A DNA stretch of 64,000 nucleotides, from contig JAHEWK010000018.1 in the NCBI GenBank assembly GCA_020740775.1, positions 62,001-126,000 on the forward strand. Direction: 5' to 3'. Source of the stretch: Ilyonectria destructans (Eukaryota > Ascomycota > Sordariomycetes > Hypocreales > Nectriaceae). A program made the position numbers and the translations under genes. Below, piece after piece: positions 11,195-22,088 of the stretch (position 1 is its first letter; each line of letters opens with the position of its first letter). Below the pieces are notes generated by a model. That model was not told the origin of the DNA, did not search any database, and saw nothing but the letters and a program-made list of their open reading frames with translations.

Positions 11195-11937
11195 ATGGCC
11201 AGAACCTACCAAATCAATATCATAAACGAGTCTAACGCCTCCCAGCAGTATGCCCTCCTCAACCAAGTTCCGGCCGTGAGCCCAGCTGTTCCCACGGGGG
11301 TGTGGAACAATGTTCTATCTGTCATTTCTCTAGAGCACGAAGGCATGGCCCTCTTTACCCTCGATGACGAGGCTTACGGCTTTGTTGGATCTTCCACCAA
11401 AACACCTGGCACCGACGGTGCGACCGTCAATCCATCTGATTTTGAAAAGGTCATTCTTGGTGGCTTGAGCACCACGGGAGAGGAGCAGAAAGGTACCACC
11501 CTTAAGACGGGAATCTTTCAGTCGTTGTTCAAGTTCACTGGTGAGGACGCACCGATTGGTGGTGAAGGCGCTTTTTGCGTCGACACTCCCTTCAACTTCA
11601 CTGTCCAAAACGCGCTGGAAGGTAAGTTGAGTCTTCTGGTCGTACGGTCAGCATAGCTTCTAACGCGAGTGTTTGTTCAGACAATTGGGTTTTTGGCTTG
11701 GGAAAGAGTATCGGCGGCCAGCCCGTTACCGCTGCCACCATGACTCCTGAGCCTAGTACCAGCTGCCAGATCACGCCATCTAATATTTGGTACATCACCT
11801 ACGGCCAATACGTACAGGCCCAAATTCTCAGCATTGATGAGGCTCGTACCCCAGTAGTCGCCATTGACTTCTCCCAACTACCCGCCGAGGTCACTGTCGT
11901 CCATTTCCAAGATGGCACGTTTGGCATTCGACCGTGA
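11195..11937 (+). CDS. Hypothetical cytosolic beta-rich protein, 227 residues
   Basis: Two exons, 11195-11621 and 11681-11937, flank a 59 nt intron with consensus GTAAGT, a CTAAC branch site and TTCAG. Joining them keeps the frame and gives 227 residues. The ATG is in a strong context (CGCCATGGCC). The protein starts MARTYQINIINES and has no signal peptide or membrane helix. It has alternating hydrophobic/polar stretches suggesting beta structure, only two cysteines (CVDTPF, TSCQITP) and a Gly-rich middle. I do not recognise the family. The N-terminal pattern (short strand, Asn-rich turn, then PxGxW-like TGVWNN) loosely recalls the upstream aegerolysin-like protein, but similarity is too weak to claim. 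The gene structure is intact and there is no sign of decay. Confidence 0.65.
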
Positions 11938-13023
11938 TGAGGGGGCATTAGCCGCAGTATGTACCACTGACCCAGTCGATGATCCAATATGCACCAGACG
12001 CACCAATCAAGTAGGAGACGTAGGTATTGACAGCAGCAGGATGGAAGGGCTAGTTGGTGCTGGGGGATGTGTGCGGGAATATGCATGGCTGATATACTCT
12101 TGACACCTCCTCGACTGTCACCTCGCCGACCCAAGCCCGGTCACCAGCCTAGCACAAGTCTGCCATCTTCGTTTGGTCATGAAGTATCCTGCACATTAGT
12201 GGTAACAGCTTGCCAAACTTAGCTAGCCAAGAGATCCCGGTTAAATGGCAATGGTCCCAATCGTGTCTTTTCCGACGCGAGTAATCTTGTAAGAGGATGA
12301 TCGCAGCCTAGTCTCAGTTTAGTCTTGTCTCGTCTCGTAACCTTCACTCGTCTTTCTCAATGCAATTGAGTCTTTAACCCATATCTCAGAAAGTGTGTAA
12401 CACTCCAGCCGCCGCAGATAAGACACTGAACTTGGAGATCAAGCCCCAAGTGATCCACTAGTAGTATTAAAGGCCTGTATCTCCATTTATGGGAGCATCC
12501 AACCCAGCCGGGATTACATAATTGGTACCTCCTCTTAGTCAGAGCTGTACTCACATGTGCAATTTCGTCGACATCGGTTAGTATAGCGTTGAGATTCGGG
12601 CCTTAGACTAGATAATTATTGGTAAACAAGAAATAGTCAGATCACATCCTTGGATCCAAGACAATGGATAGATGACGCATATTTTTATTAGAAATAACTA
12701 AACGTCGATCTGAGCCGCTGGACATTTGGAAATGCTCTTTCCAAAACTTAAACTCTACATTCGGGTTAGAAAGCTGCCTGCAGGTAGACTTGATCTCGCG
12801 CGCTGGCATAGAATGTTAGCTAAGATCAGCAAACGAGACTTGGACAGGTAATACCGGCGCTTGGCGGACCGCAGAAATAACGCCTACTCGGGTTTTTAGA
12901 TTTCTCTCAAGTCTAGAAAGATACGTTCCATTGACGATGTCATCCTGAATGGTAATGAACATTCTCCGAAAGTCGGGCCGCCCGAAACTTGTCCGCGCTT
13001 TCAAGCGAGTCAAGGGCTCGTCA
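11938..13023. other. Intergenic region
   Basis: No convincing gene. A reverse-strand frame at 12816-13076 overlaps the truncated end of the MFS remnant and probably reads its out-of-frame continuation. The rest shows no repeat or RNA gene that I can recognise. Confidence 0.4.
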
Positions 13024-13880
13024 TCAGCTCCGACCGTATTCAACATCACGTTCGTAGAAAGGAAACGCAAACACAAAAGCTAGGAGCTTGATGACGAGAG
13101 TCACTGCAAAACCCCAGCGGTAGTCGCCGGCGGTGTCTAGGGCGCCGCCCAAAGGGGAGCCTATGGCGAGACTCAGAACTTCCAAGCCGACAATGAGCGC
13201 AAAGTAAACGGGCCGTTCATTCGGCGTCGTAATGTCGCCCAGCATCGTTGCCGCCAGGGGCACCAAGGCTGCCATGCCCAGCCCAGCCAAGGCACGGCCG
13301 ACGATACAGGTCTCGGCAGTGGGAGCAGCAATACAAATCACAGTCCCGGCTGGTAATATGACGACGCAGACGCTCATGTTAGCATGGTGATCTTTGGAAG
13401 CACCCTCTCGGCTGGCAATCTTAGGGACTCACCGACTGCAACAATCGACCATCCGGTACCATACGAACATATCTGGACAACGGTAGATAGCTTTCCGAAA
13501 CCGATGGCCAACGTAGCATGCGGGAAGAGGTATGCGGCGTGGAACCAGCCAATTAACTCGACGGCGTCGAACTTTTCGGCCAGGGCTGGGGCGATTGTTG
13601 CTGTTCAGCATTGGGACCATCAGTTTCCGATTGGGAATGAGGAAGGAGGAAAACAGACATGGGTAGAGGTTTAACGAACTTATTATAGTATCTTCAGCTC
13701 CTCGCTATGGATTATTATGTTATAGACTACACCGTCGCCGGACGAGAACGGGTCAGGTAATACTCACTGCTAACCAGGAGAGCGCAAGACCAACAAACAC
13801 AATCAGATGTTTTCGACTCTGGAGCAGTGGCGTTGTCTGGATGTGCAACTGCTCAGCCTTGCCAAATGCGACTTCAAGCC
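13024..13880 (-). pseudogene. Remnant of a DHA2-type MFS transporter
   Basis: Three reverse-strand coding blocks join through plausible introns: about 13880-13768 (ends in helix-like LIVFVGLALSWLA before GTGAGT), 13600-13433 (TIAPALAEKF then GWFHAAYLFPHATL, before GTGAGT) and 13349-13024 (AAPTAETCIVGRALAGLGMA, then GSPLGGAL and RWGFAV). The IVGRALAGLG and GPxLGGA-like blocks are motif-B/C-type signatures of 14-helix drug:proton antiporters of the major facilitator superfamily. Only about the first five helices are present. The frame ends at FYERDVEYGRS and the following DNA is not transporter-like. No start ATG is found for the first block. It was probably an efflux pump associated with a metabolite cluster and is now truncated. 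Identity is good; exon limits are approximate. Confidence 0.65.
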
Positions 13881-14740
13881 CGGCATATCAGAGCCAACGA
13901 GGCGTGGGCCGTCGTAGTCTGAATCAACATGACTGAGAACTCTCACCGAAAGATGTGCTTCGTCGTCTTCTTAGAAACTTGATTGGAACTTGTGGATGGA
14001 CGGGCTCGGACTGGCAAAGCCAGGGGTATCGAGGTGTGAAAACGGATGGCTTCTCAAAACTCCCCCTATGCGACTCTGGAGAGACAGGGCGAGGCGGCGA
14101 GAAATTTGCTCCAACATCGATTGGATTGTATGAGACGTGATAAATTGAATCTTGGGATATATACGCCATTCTGAAATGTGTCTTGTATCGGAGCGCGCGA
14201 TAAAATGTGTGGAAAGATGTTCTATATCCAACAGCAGACGGTTGAAATGATCAATATATAAGGTACGCCGTGTCTCACAATGACTCTCCTCGCAGACTCC
14301 CAATCCCCTGGCATCAAAAAAAAGCGATCTAGGCTTACGTTGTCCACCGTGTCGTACTCAGCCTGCCTCAAAACAGCAACGGAAGGACTGCATTCCGGCA
14401 AATGGAGACCCTCAGATCAAGATACCATTGAACCAGCTGGGGTTAATCGCGAGGCAGTCAGCCCGCGCTCAGCCCTTGACACCTTGACCTTTTAGTCACC
14501 TGGCGGCACATTCAGCTTGCCTCGGAACAACTAGAAACACACCAAGGGGTCCGAGTGAACCTGGTAGTCGTGTTGTGGGTTTGTTGTTCTTGTCAGCCTC
14601 TCCTAGCCCAAACCAACGCCCTCGCGTAAAATTGTTTTAGGAGAAGCCAATCTTGTCTCCGGGGATCTTGACGAGCTCCCGCATAAAAGGCGGCCCAGAC
14701 CATCTACAAACTTTTCAAAAACCAAATTAAAACCACCACC
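13881..14740. other. Intergenic region upstream of the 14741 gene
   Basis: No supportable gene. A GCATAAAAGG element at 14681-14690 lies about 50 bases before the ATG at 14741 and is a reasonable TATA box. The leader after it is A/C-rich (AAACCACCACC). Short frames on both strands around 13955-14300 are antisense to one another and unrecognised. Confidence 0.4.
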
Positions 14741-15380
14741 ATGGACGATTACAATATCCCCGACCAGCTTCGCTACTGCGAAGCACTTCGCTATGTTGAA
14801 GATTCAACTCTGGCTCGCCTCTACCTTGGCGCAAAAATGGTGAATATTGCAAGTGGTGAGTGATCATGCATGCGTTACTCTACAACAAATGTCTAAAACA
14901 GTGTGCTGAAATGTGAACAGGCCGAAGTTTCAAACCATGGGATGAGTTCCCGCTCTCTCTCTTATCCTTGTCGCTCAGGGCAACATCATGGTCACTGTCT
15001 CCGGACTTGCACACCACCGGTTCAATATAGAGCCAGAATCTGGACTTGGAAACAGTACGGGGTCTTCCGAAACCTTCAAGGTTGTCAACTCAGGAGGCTT
15101 CCTCAATTCAACGTCTCAGCTACTGGCTGCAGTCCTGGGAACCGACGCTGCTGGTCACGAACCGTACACCAATATTGCGGGCGCTCAAGTTGCGTTCCGT
15201 ACCTCCACGGCCGCTACACTCTGTGTAGTCCCTCTCAATGACCCCGAGGATAAACTTGTATCAGAAGATGTCCTTGGGCCTGTGGTTCAAGCCTTGATGA
15301 AGAAGATCTACTTCGTTGCTTTTCGATATGCCCAGTCACACTTTTCCCCGCACAATGAGGTTCTACGATGCGAAACTTAG
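14741..15380 (+). CDS. Hypothetical protein, 182 residues, one intron
   Basis: The ATG follows CCACCACC, a strong fungal context, 50 bases after a TATA-like element. Exon 1 (14741-14855) ends at GTGAGT. The only acceptor that keeps a long frame is the AG at 14945-14946, giving a 91 nt intron and exon 2 at 14947-15380. The acceptor is weak (GGGATGAG, no pyrimidine tract), but joining there gives an unbroken frame through IASVPALSLILVAQGNI. The protein has an acidic N-terminus, a hydrophobic stretch at about 35-55, a Gly/Ser/Asn-rich middle and the block AGAQVAFRTSTAATLCVVPL. No signal peptide, known domain or catalytic motif is recognised. The last 20-30 residues look less conserved in style, so a further 3' intron is possible. 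Confidence 0.5.
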
Positions 15381-15470
15381 CTCAACAAGCTAGTCAACTC
15401 TTTTCCAATAATTAGAAGAACAGCAAAGACCTCTTCGGACTTATCTGGACCTGTCAACGCTTTCACGAGC

Positions 15471-18190
15471 ATGAGTCAACCTCCCGACCGGAGCCAACAT
15501 TCTGCCCCCAGATTGCAGGTGGCCAACATTAGCAATGAATCACGTCGGATTCATGAAACTGGTTTGGCCAACGCGGACCCAAAGCCAGATTCAGCCCATC
15601 CTTTAGACGTTCCGAATCTGGGCCTGGTACCGCACCGGTGTCGAAGCTTTCTCAGGCTGCAGACTGTCGCCACTCTCAAACCAGTGTCCGACGACACTAC
15701 GGTGAACAATTTCTTCTGCTTTTCGTCCAGCGCCATATCACACACTGAGAGAAAGGAGAAGGTGTTTTTGCTGCACTCACTCGATGAACCAGATGATATT
15801 CTAGCAAAGAAGACGTATGTCGCCCAGACTTTGTGCCGACTCCTCGACTTGGATTCATCAGATTTGACGGACCACGGAAATGCTTCGTCTGTAATATCAG
15901 ACACTATTTCCAATGTGAAAATATTGTCATTTGAAGTAAATGCCTCCTCAGCCCACGAGAATGAGCGATACCCTGGCTTCTTTGTGGTAGTCAGGGGACA
16001 GATCGACGCTCTGTATTCCAGTGGTGAGCGATCTAAAGAGAATGAAAAGGACCTATCTACGGACGTAAGTTTGACACTAACCGATCATACGGTAAATGTC
16101 TTACCACCGATTTTGTCGTTGACTGATTTTGCTTTGGATTGGTCGACGTTTAATCCAGGCCAGGAGATATACAGAAAAGGAGATCCAAGGTAAGTTGTAC
16201 ATCAAGAGGCCATCAGGTTTTTTTGTCACCCTCATTTCCGAATGTGTTTTGACTGAATTTCCCCCTAGCGACTCCATATTCTTCGTGTTTCGAGGCCGAG
16301 TAAGAACAATCGAGGACATACCAGGAGGCGACGAGAAACGAGTCAAAGAGGCCGGGCCTGGAAACAGCTTCGGCGCCCTGGATGTCTATACCCGCAACCG
16401 TCGACAGGGAGCGGCGCTGGCAACGAGGCGTTCGGAGATTGTGCGACTGCAAAAGTCATCTGACCAAGCCCTCGTAAACTGCTACCCTTCGCTTGCTTTC
16501 AGCATTTGGGACACTGTTTTACGCAGGGCCCCGGATATTATTCGAGGAGGCAAATCACTGCATGCGGATGCTCGATCTGGGCGGTTCAGAACCATTGCCG
16601 TCTTACCTCTGCTGAAGTCCCTGTCGACAGATTTGTTTCTCTACTCTCCATCGCACTGGTCAACGTTGGCATATACTCGTCTGACGAGATCATGAAGGTC
16701 CGATCTGAGCTCATGATCGACTCGATTGGCAAGTCTGTCTTCAGCAATGCCGGTAACATACAGGTCGAGGACTACTTGGCGCACCTGCAAGAAAATATCG
16801 AGCTTTCCATCCTCATAGTCGATCACTCGGTGGATTCGACATGGGGCGATATCTGTATCGCAAATGTAAGCAAAATGCGACCTTGAATCATCGATAGATA
16901 CTCAGATGAGAATGAGGACCTAACGCGCTTCCAGGCAGATTGCATCATACTAGTTGGGCTAGATGACAGTGACCCTACCGTCGGTCCCGTTGAGATGCGT
17001 TTCGAAAAGCCCGGTTCCATGACCCAGAAAATGTTGGTACTGATCGAGAGCGACGAGGATACGCCTGATCCTACGCCAGTAACAAAATCATGGATCGGGG
17101 TGAGCGAAGATAACTGACCCTACACTCAACAACGTACAAATTGACTTGTTCTAACCTATACCAGAACCGGGCATAGATTCGCGAAGGCTCCCCCATCATG
17201 CGAGTTCGCACCAGCAAGATCTTTGCAACAAAGACTTTGAGCGACTAGTGCGTCGCCTATGCGGACGAGCTATTGCGGCAGTTTTTGGACGTGGCGGCGC
17301 CAGGGCTTTGCACACCTGGGCGCAATCAAGGCCTTTGAAGAAGAAGGAATCCCGATAGACATCATTGGAGGCACCTCGATGGGTGCTTTCGTTGAGGCCC
17401 TGTATGCAACGGCAATGTCACAAAGCCGTGCGTATCAAGCGGCCAAGCGCTCAGTGAGAAATCGCGATGGTGGCATTATCTATCTGACACTACACCTCCC
17501 GTGCTCGCAGCGACATCCGGCGCACACGTGTCCAACATGGTGGCGGCAGCCATTGGGGAGAGGCTTGCCTCGAGTCATCCACGGCCGACCTTCTACTGCA
17601 ACGCCACAAACATCTCCAACGGATGCCAGTCGCATATCATGTATCCTCAGGGCAAGTCGCTATGGCAAATGGTTCGCGCCTCAATGGGGGTGCCAGGCGT
17701 GTTCCCGCCCTTCGCCATGGACAATCACGGAGACCTCCTCGTCGACGGGTGTTTCTCAGCCAACGTACCAGTCTTTCCCGCGCTGGCCTTGGGCGCTGAG
17801 GTTGTCTTCGCTTTTGACGTCTCAGAAAAACCGGCTCCGCCAGCGCAAAGTCTGACACCATCGGTATCAGGTTGGCGACTGGCGATGCAGTTACTCTTCC
17901 AGTGTTGCCGTCATCGACGAAGAACCGAGAGTAACCGTCACGACCAAACGGCGACATCTGAGACAGACATACTGACCTATACAAATAAGGGCGGTACTCT
18001 CACACTGCCGCGAATTATCAACCTCCTGTCCTTTTCCACCAACATGAACGAGCTCCGGGCCATCAAGGAGACGCCTGAGTGTTTTATAACAAACCTCCTC
18101 TTGGGCATATTGGGGCATTTGCCATGGGTAGGATTGATGAGGCGCAAGAGCTTGGGTATAGGAATGCAAAACTTTGGCTCGGGGAATTAA
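15471..18190 (+). pseudogene. NTE1-like patatin lysophospholipase with frame breaks
   Basis: The reading resembles neuropathy-target-esterase-type lysophospholipases: one cyclic-nucleotide-binding-like domain (FNPGQEIYRKGD, then IFFVFRGRV across a 79 nt intron at 16190-16268), the linker (VEDYLAHLQEN, then ADCIILVGL across an intron at 16866-16934), and a patatin domain with GRGGAR, the serine hydrolase motif GGTSMG and the Asp of LLVDGC. The usual NTE N-terminal membrane helices and first nucleotide-binding domain are absent. Frame is lost at about 16607 (before SAEVPVDRF), about 17165 (after a 65 nt intron), 17304 (inside GGAR/GFAHLGAI, one base short) and about 17475. The last frame ends at 18190. 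Introns remain in place between breaks, so the copy decayed recently or carries sequencing indels. If translated intact it would hydrolyse lysophosphatidylcholine. The final catalytic motif reads DGC rather than DGG/A. Confidence 0.8.
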
Positions 18191-18601
18191 GAGAGCAAGG
18201 AAAACTTCATCACCTTGCTCTGTCTAAATAAGTGTTGTATAATACAAATGTTCTAATTCGCATAAAATGAAGTAGTTTAGCCGGCTTATTTTATCGTCTC
18301 TCACTCTAAAAATACTATAGCTTTAGAACTTATATGCCTATTCAACAATTTCTCCATACCTCCCTCCTTAGTTTTCTCTTCTCACCTCACTTTAGTATAA
18401 GAATGATAAAAAGATAATATAATAAGACCGAGAGTAGTAGAGATTGTAAGTAACTATATTCTCTTTACTATATCATTTACTGCCTGTTTATCCTGCATAC
18501 CGCTCAGATGTACAGAAGATTTTGTCCTAAAATCCTAACCTACAATACATCTAAGGTACATGCCATACGTGATCGGTAGCTTCCAACAATCCATGCAACA
18601 T
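18191..18601. other. AT-rich intergenic region
   Basis: Convergent 3' flanks of the NTE-like copy and the reverse-strand secreted-protein relic. Much of 18230-18500 is AT-rich (about 65-70 percent by eye). No gene or repeat was recognised. Confidence 0.45.
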
Positions 18602-19230
18602 TTATTCAACAGGGCCCAACCCGTACGCCCCCGTTTCCGTATACCACATTCCTCCAGCTGAATCTGGGTTCTTTCCTCGGCATCTTGTAATAAGACTCTC
18701 ATACCAACCCCGACATTGAGCGATGCTATACGCTTCCACTTTCATATGGAACCAAACACTTATGAACTTGTTGTCTTGGTTGGTAAACTGATTCAGAATC
18801 CCATCCGAATCTTGTCACCAATTCTTGTACTGTTGGTGTTTACCGGTGTTCAGGATAGTGGCAGCGGCGTCTGTGCAATACGTATCCTTGGCGCTATACA
18901 GTTGATTTTGGTCGACCCAATTTCCACTATCGTAACAGCACAGGTTGCAGCTCGCCCTTCTGAGATCTCGTTGGGCGAAAAGGGAGGCCGCAAGGGCTCG
19001 CTTCTCGGGCCCGGCAGACTTTAGTAGCTCGTAGGCGATGATAATTGAGTCGTTAGCTGGATTGCCATCGAAGATGCCGTGCGGATCGACATCCGCGGCG
19101 CGAATAGCATCTGAGGTCTCGAGTGGGCCGTAGACAGAAATGATAATGTCGAGGGTTGTTCGTTCCGGCGTTGTGCTACCTATTGCTGTGCTAGCAAGCA
19201 AACAGGCAAAAGAATGACGATGTGTAACAT
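18602..19230 (-). pseudogene. Broken small secreted cysteine protein
   Basis: A reverse-strand frame runs from about 19201 to a TGA at 18815-18817, then stays open in the same frame for another 70 codons to the TAA at 18602. The second part is clearly protein-like (IAQCRGWYESLITRCRGKN, ending GAYGLGPVE), so the TGA looks like a nonsense change; TGG to TGA would fit a G-to-A mutation. At the other end, a signal-peptide-like start (ATG at 19230, MLHIVILLPVCLLA) is one base out of frame with the body. Cysteines cluster in the centre (CNLCCYDSG) and tail. With both defects repaired it would be a secreted protein of about 200 residues, possibly an effector. Family not recognised. An intron covering the TGA was considered, but no convincing acceptor is present. 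Confidence 0.55.
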
Positions 19231-21329
19231 TTTGTTTGAATCAGCAGTGATGTTGTAAGTTTGAGAGCATAAGGTGTAGTATGTGCTGGCTAGCTGGTCT
19301 CCCTTGGGCTGATTCTATTTTAGCCAGGCTGGTTCTTCCATAGTATATTTATATGTAAAAATAAGTCTCCATCAGAGGCCCGAAATCGGTCATCGAGATA
19401 GGCAAATGATCTATCTGACATAATATGCAAGCGAGCCGACTGGTAACTGAGAATTGCAGCTTGAATGGAGTGTTGTGTCAGCACTACTGGGTAGGACAGT
19501 AGCATTGCCGTCCGGAAAGATGCAATATGCGTGATTCGGGTGTTGGGGGTTGCTGTTCTCACCAATTAGAATACCTCGACATATCAGTCCCAGAATACGC
19601 GGGCTGCAGTCAGCATAGAGAGACACACGCCAAGGTTACGGAGGTTGCGGAAAGCATAAGAAACCGTAGTAGTTGCTCCCAGTCTTGTGACACTGGGCGG
19701 CGGCCGACCCTGTCTTGGTTCTAATGGCCCGGTATGCTTAGCTCTAACCCTTACCTGGAGTGTAGCAAGGTGAATTGGACCGGTAGTGTTGAAGCTCGGT
19801 CGATTTGACATGACGCGGCTAACTACCCGCTCTCGGCGGCGAACAACCAGCTGAAGAGTAGTTAACCATAGCAGATATGGAAATCGCTTGGCGCTTACTG
19901 TGCGGAGCCGTATGCTTGGCCCGCCTTGGGGGGATCCTCCGTCAGCTTCTGGGATGCGGGGAGCTACGAGGTTTGCTTGCTGGAACCTATTGTCCAAGAC
20001 CTCTGCTCGCAGGAAAGCATTGCAACAGCCCGGCTTTCTGACCTTCCTAGGGCCCGGCCAACGGACCTTCCTTCCAACAGCCGTGTTGCTAAGCAGCAGA
20101 ATCACTAATCTAGTCACCCTATACCTTCTAAAAGTTTAGGTTCCGCAACCCCCAGGCAGCAACAAGAGATTGGCATATATAACAGCCTCAGATAAACAGC
20201 TCGGCGATGTGCGGCAGTACTGGAAGAGCTGAAGAATGAGACTCTACCTAGTGAATGAAAACATTCCGTGTCTTAGAACATCACGATTACATAGGTTCCT
20301 CATAAAGGCGATCCCTATGAAGCTGAACGTTTTACTGTGATATTAGGGCCTCGCACTTAATTGAACTGAATGTTCCTTGCGTCTCAGGGGATTATCATAG
20401 GTCTCGGGATGGAAAGTAGGCCAGTCCCTGTCAAAATTACCGTCGCACATGCACCTGGTGCGGAGCTTCAACTTATCTCGCCTTAATGGAGTTGTGTTTC
20501 TCAGCCTATAGCGTATCTGTGGCTAACGAAGATTCTTTGTTGATCGCTAAATTAAATAGATGCTGGTGCAGAACGTCCGTATAATTTAACATCGTTGAAC
20601 TGTTATAAAGTTAGGAGAAGATACAAGGTTAAGACTGCCCAAAGGGGGGGGGGTTGAAAATTCAGGAGAAAGTTGCTGAGTCTAGTGCTTAATCTTGCCT
20701 CTCAGGGTACAGAGGTAGAGCTTTATGTATTGCTAATTGCTTAGTAAAGACGACGAGTTAATATCCCACAAAGAGAGTTAATCACAGAATAAGTCGATTT
20801 ACTTCCATTTCCGTTTTCTCTCCCATCAGCCAAAGGATGCTGCAAGCGGCGTTTGGATGTGTCAAGGGTAAGGTTAAGGATTATGACTAGCGTGAATAAC
20901 TTTCACGGTTACAACAAATTCTAAACAGCAAGCAGCATTCTGCCTAAATAATCGACAGTCTAGATATGAGTATAAGAGGCCGACCCTCGTCAAAACTGGA
21001 CCAATCCTCAAGGTTGCGGAAGGCCGAGGTCGAACAATGTTGAGGCGCATCCTCAGAAACTATAAATAGAAGGCGTTATGTGTCAGCAGTTCTTTTGAGG
21101 AAGAAAAAAATGCTACCAGTGAAGCTTCACTTTCTTATTAAAGGGATTTGGGGGACAACAGACGATACCGAGCGACTCCTAATACGATAAGATAAAAGTC
21201 TCTTAACATAACCCTAAGTTGGATGCTATACAGTTTTTTTCCCATAACTAATAACATATTCTTATAAATAGAAACTCTAGAAACTAGAGCTAACTACCTC
21301 TATTCCTTTTACATCCCCTAAGGTTATGT
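19231..21329. other. Gene-poor region
   Basis: About 2.1 kb with no supportable gene. The 177-codon reverse frame at 19584-20117 is Arg/Pro-rich, lacks any domain and overlaps forward frames of equal quality. A run of ten G occurs at 20644-20653. The region from about 20560 to 21300 becomes increasingly AT-rich. No RNA gene was identified. Confidence 0.4.
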
Positions 21330-22088
21330 TTAAGAACAAAGTGCAGCAAGAAGTGGAATGGTGCTTGATCCAAAAGGTACCGTCTCTCCAACAATAGCTC
21401 CAAGTTTCTCAATAATAGACCTGCAATCTCCACCCGACGTAATTCCAGTAAGACCATCAGTCCTGGCGTTCATCCAGCCATATTGGTTGCAGTTATTGAA
21501 GATAGCAGACTGATGAAAGTTGGGGGCATAACCCTGCCAAGCTTTGACAAGTGAACAGGCTCGTCCTCCACTCGGGCAGGCCACTTCTTCTGCCCAAACC
21601 TGGTTGCGTCCAGAAGCATCGGCGAGAGACGTAGCAAGAGCATTTCGCATGTCCCAGCCCGAGTACACGCCCTGTGCACTGACTTTGATATCTTTTGAGT
21701 AGATACCCGTGGCAGTGACGTACTTTGTGCTCCTGGCCCAATCGCTACCACCATCACATCCACCTTCGTGGCACAAGTCATACACGTGGTGGAACAAGTC
21801 GTAGGGGTTGAAAGAGCCAAACTTGACAAAGTTCTTTCCGCTGGTGACAACGGTGTGCATGCCGGCGCCATTGCAGCTGTATCGCTTCTCATGGTTGGTC
21901 TTGTTGGCTTCGACGTAGTAGGGGTTGTCGAGGAGACGGTCCTCGCAGTTTCCCTCGGCAAGACATTTCTCGAGGATGGGGCCGCCGAGCCAGAAGCTGA
22001 ACTCCTTCTCGGGTTCCTGGGTGGAGGTCGGCGTAGCAGCTGTGCAGGCTGCTGAGCAGAGGGCGAGGAGAACAGTTGAGACAAGCAT
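21330..22088 (-). CDS. Secreted cysteine-rich protein, 252 residues
   Basis: An intact, intronless frame with the ATG at 22088. The first about 18 residues (MLVSTVLLALCSAACTAA) form a clear signal peptide. The mature part has about eleven cysteines, including the spaced pairs DLCHEGGCDGG and VACPSGGRACS, NNCNQYGW and a last Cys two residues from the end. It also has a GWDMRNALATSLADA helix-like block. The pattern suggests a disulfide-stabilised extracellular protein. I do not recognise a named family. Killer-toxin-like or effector proteins are possible, but nothing proves it. A TATA element lies about 90 bases upstream. No neighbour is co-oriented close enough to suggest co-regulation. Confidence 0.75.
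   Translation of the reverse strand: MLVSTVLLALCSAACTAATPTSTQEPEKEFSFWLGGPILEKCLAEGNCEDRLLDNPYYVEANKTNHEKRYSCNGAGMHTVVTSGKNFVKFGSFNPYDLFHHVYDLCHEGGCDGGSDWARSTKYVTATGIYSKDIKVSAQGVYSGWDMRNALATSLADASGRNQVWAEEVACPSGGRACSLVKAWQGYAPNFHQSAIFNNCNQYGWMNARTDGLTGITSGGDCRSIIEKLGAIVGETVPFGSSTIPLLAALCS

Noticed and set aside
17454..17510. A 57 nt GTGAGA...TCGCAG intron in the patatin domain
   Set aside because: The splice sites look good, but joining them puts the rest of the domain out of frame and removes sequence that aligns to the family. A frameshift fits better.
19584..20117. 177-codon reverse frame
   Set aside because: Arg/Pro-rich, no recognisable motif, and forward frames of similar length overlap it.
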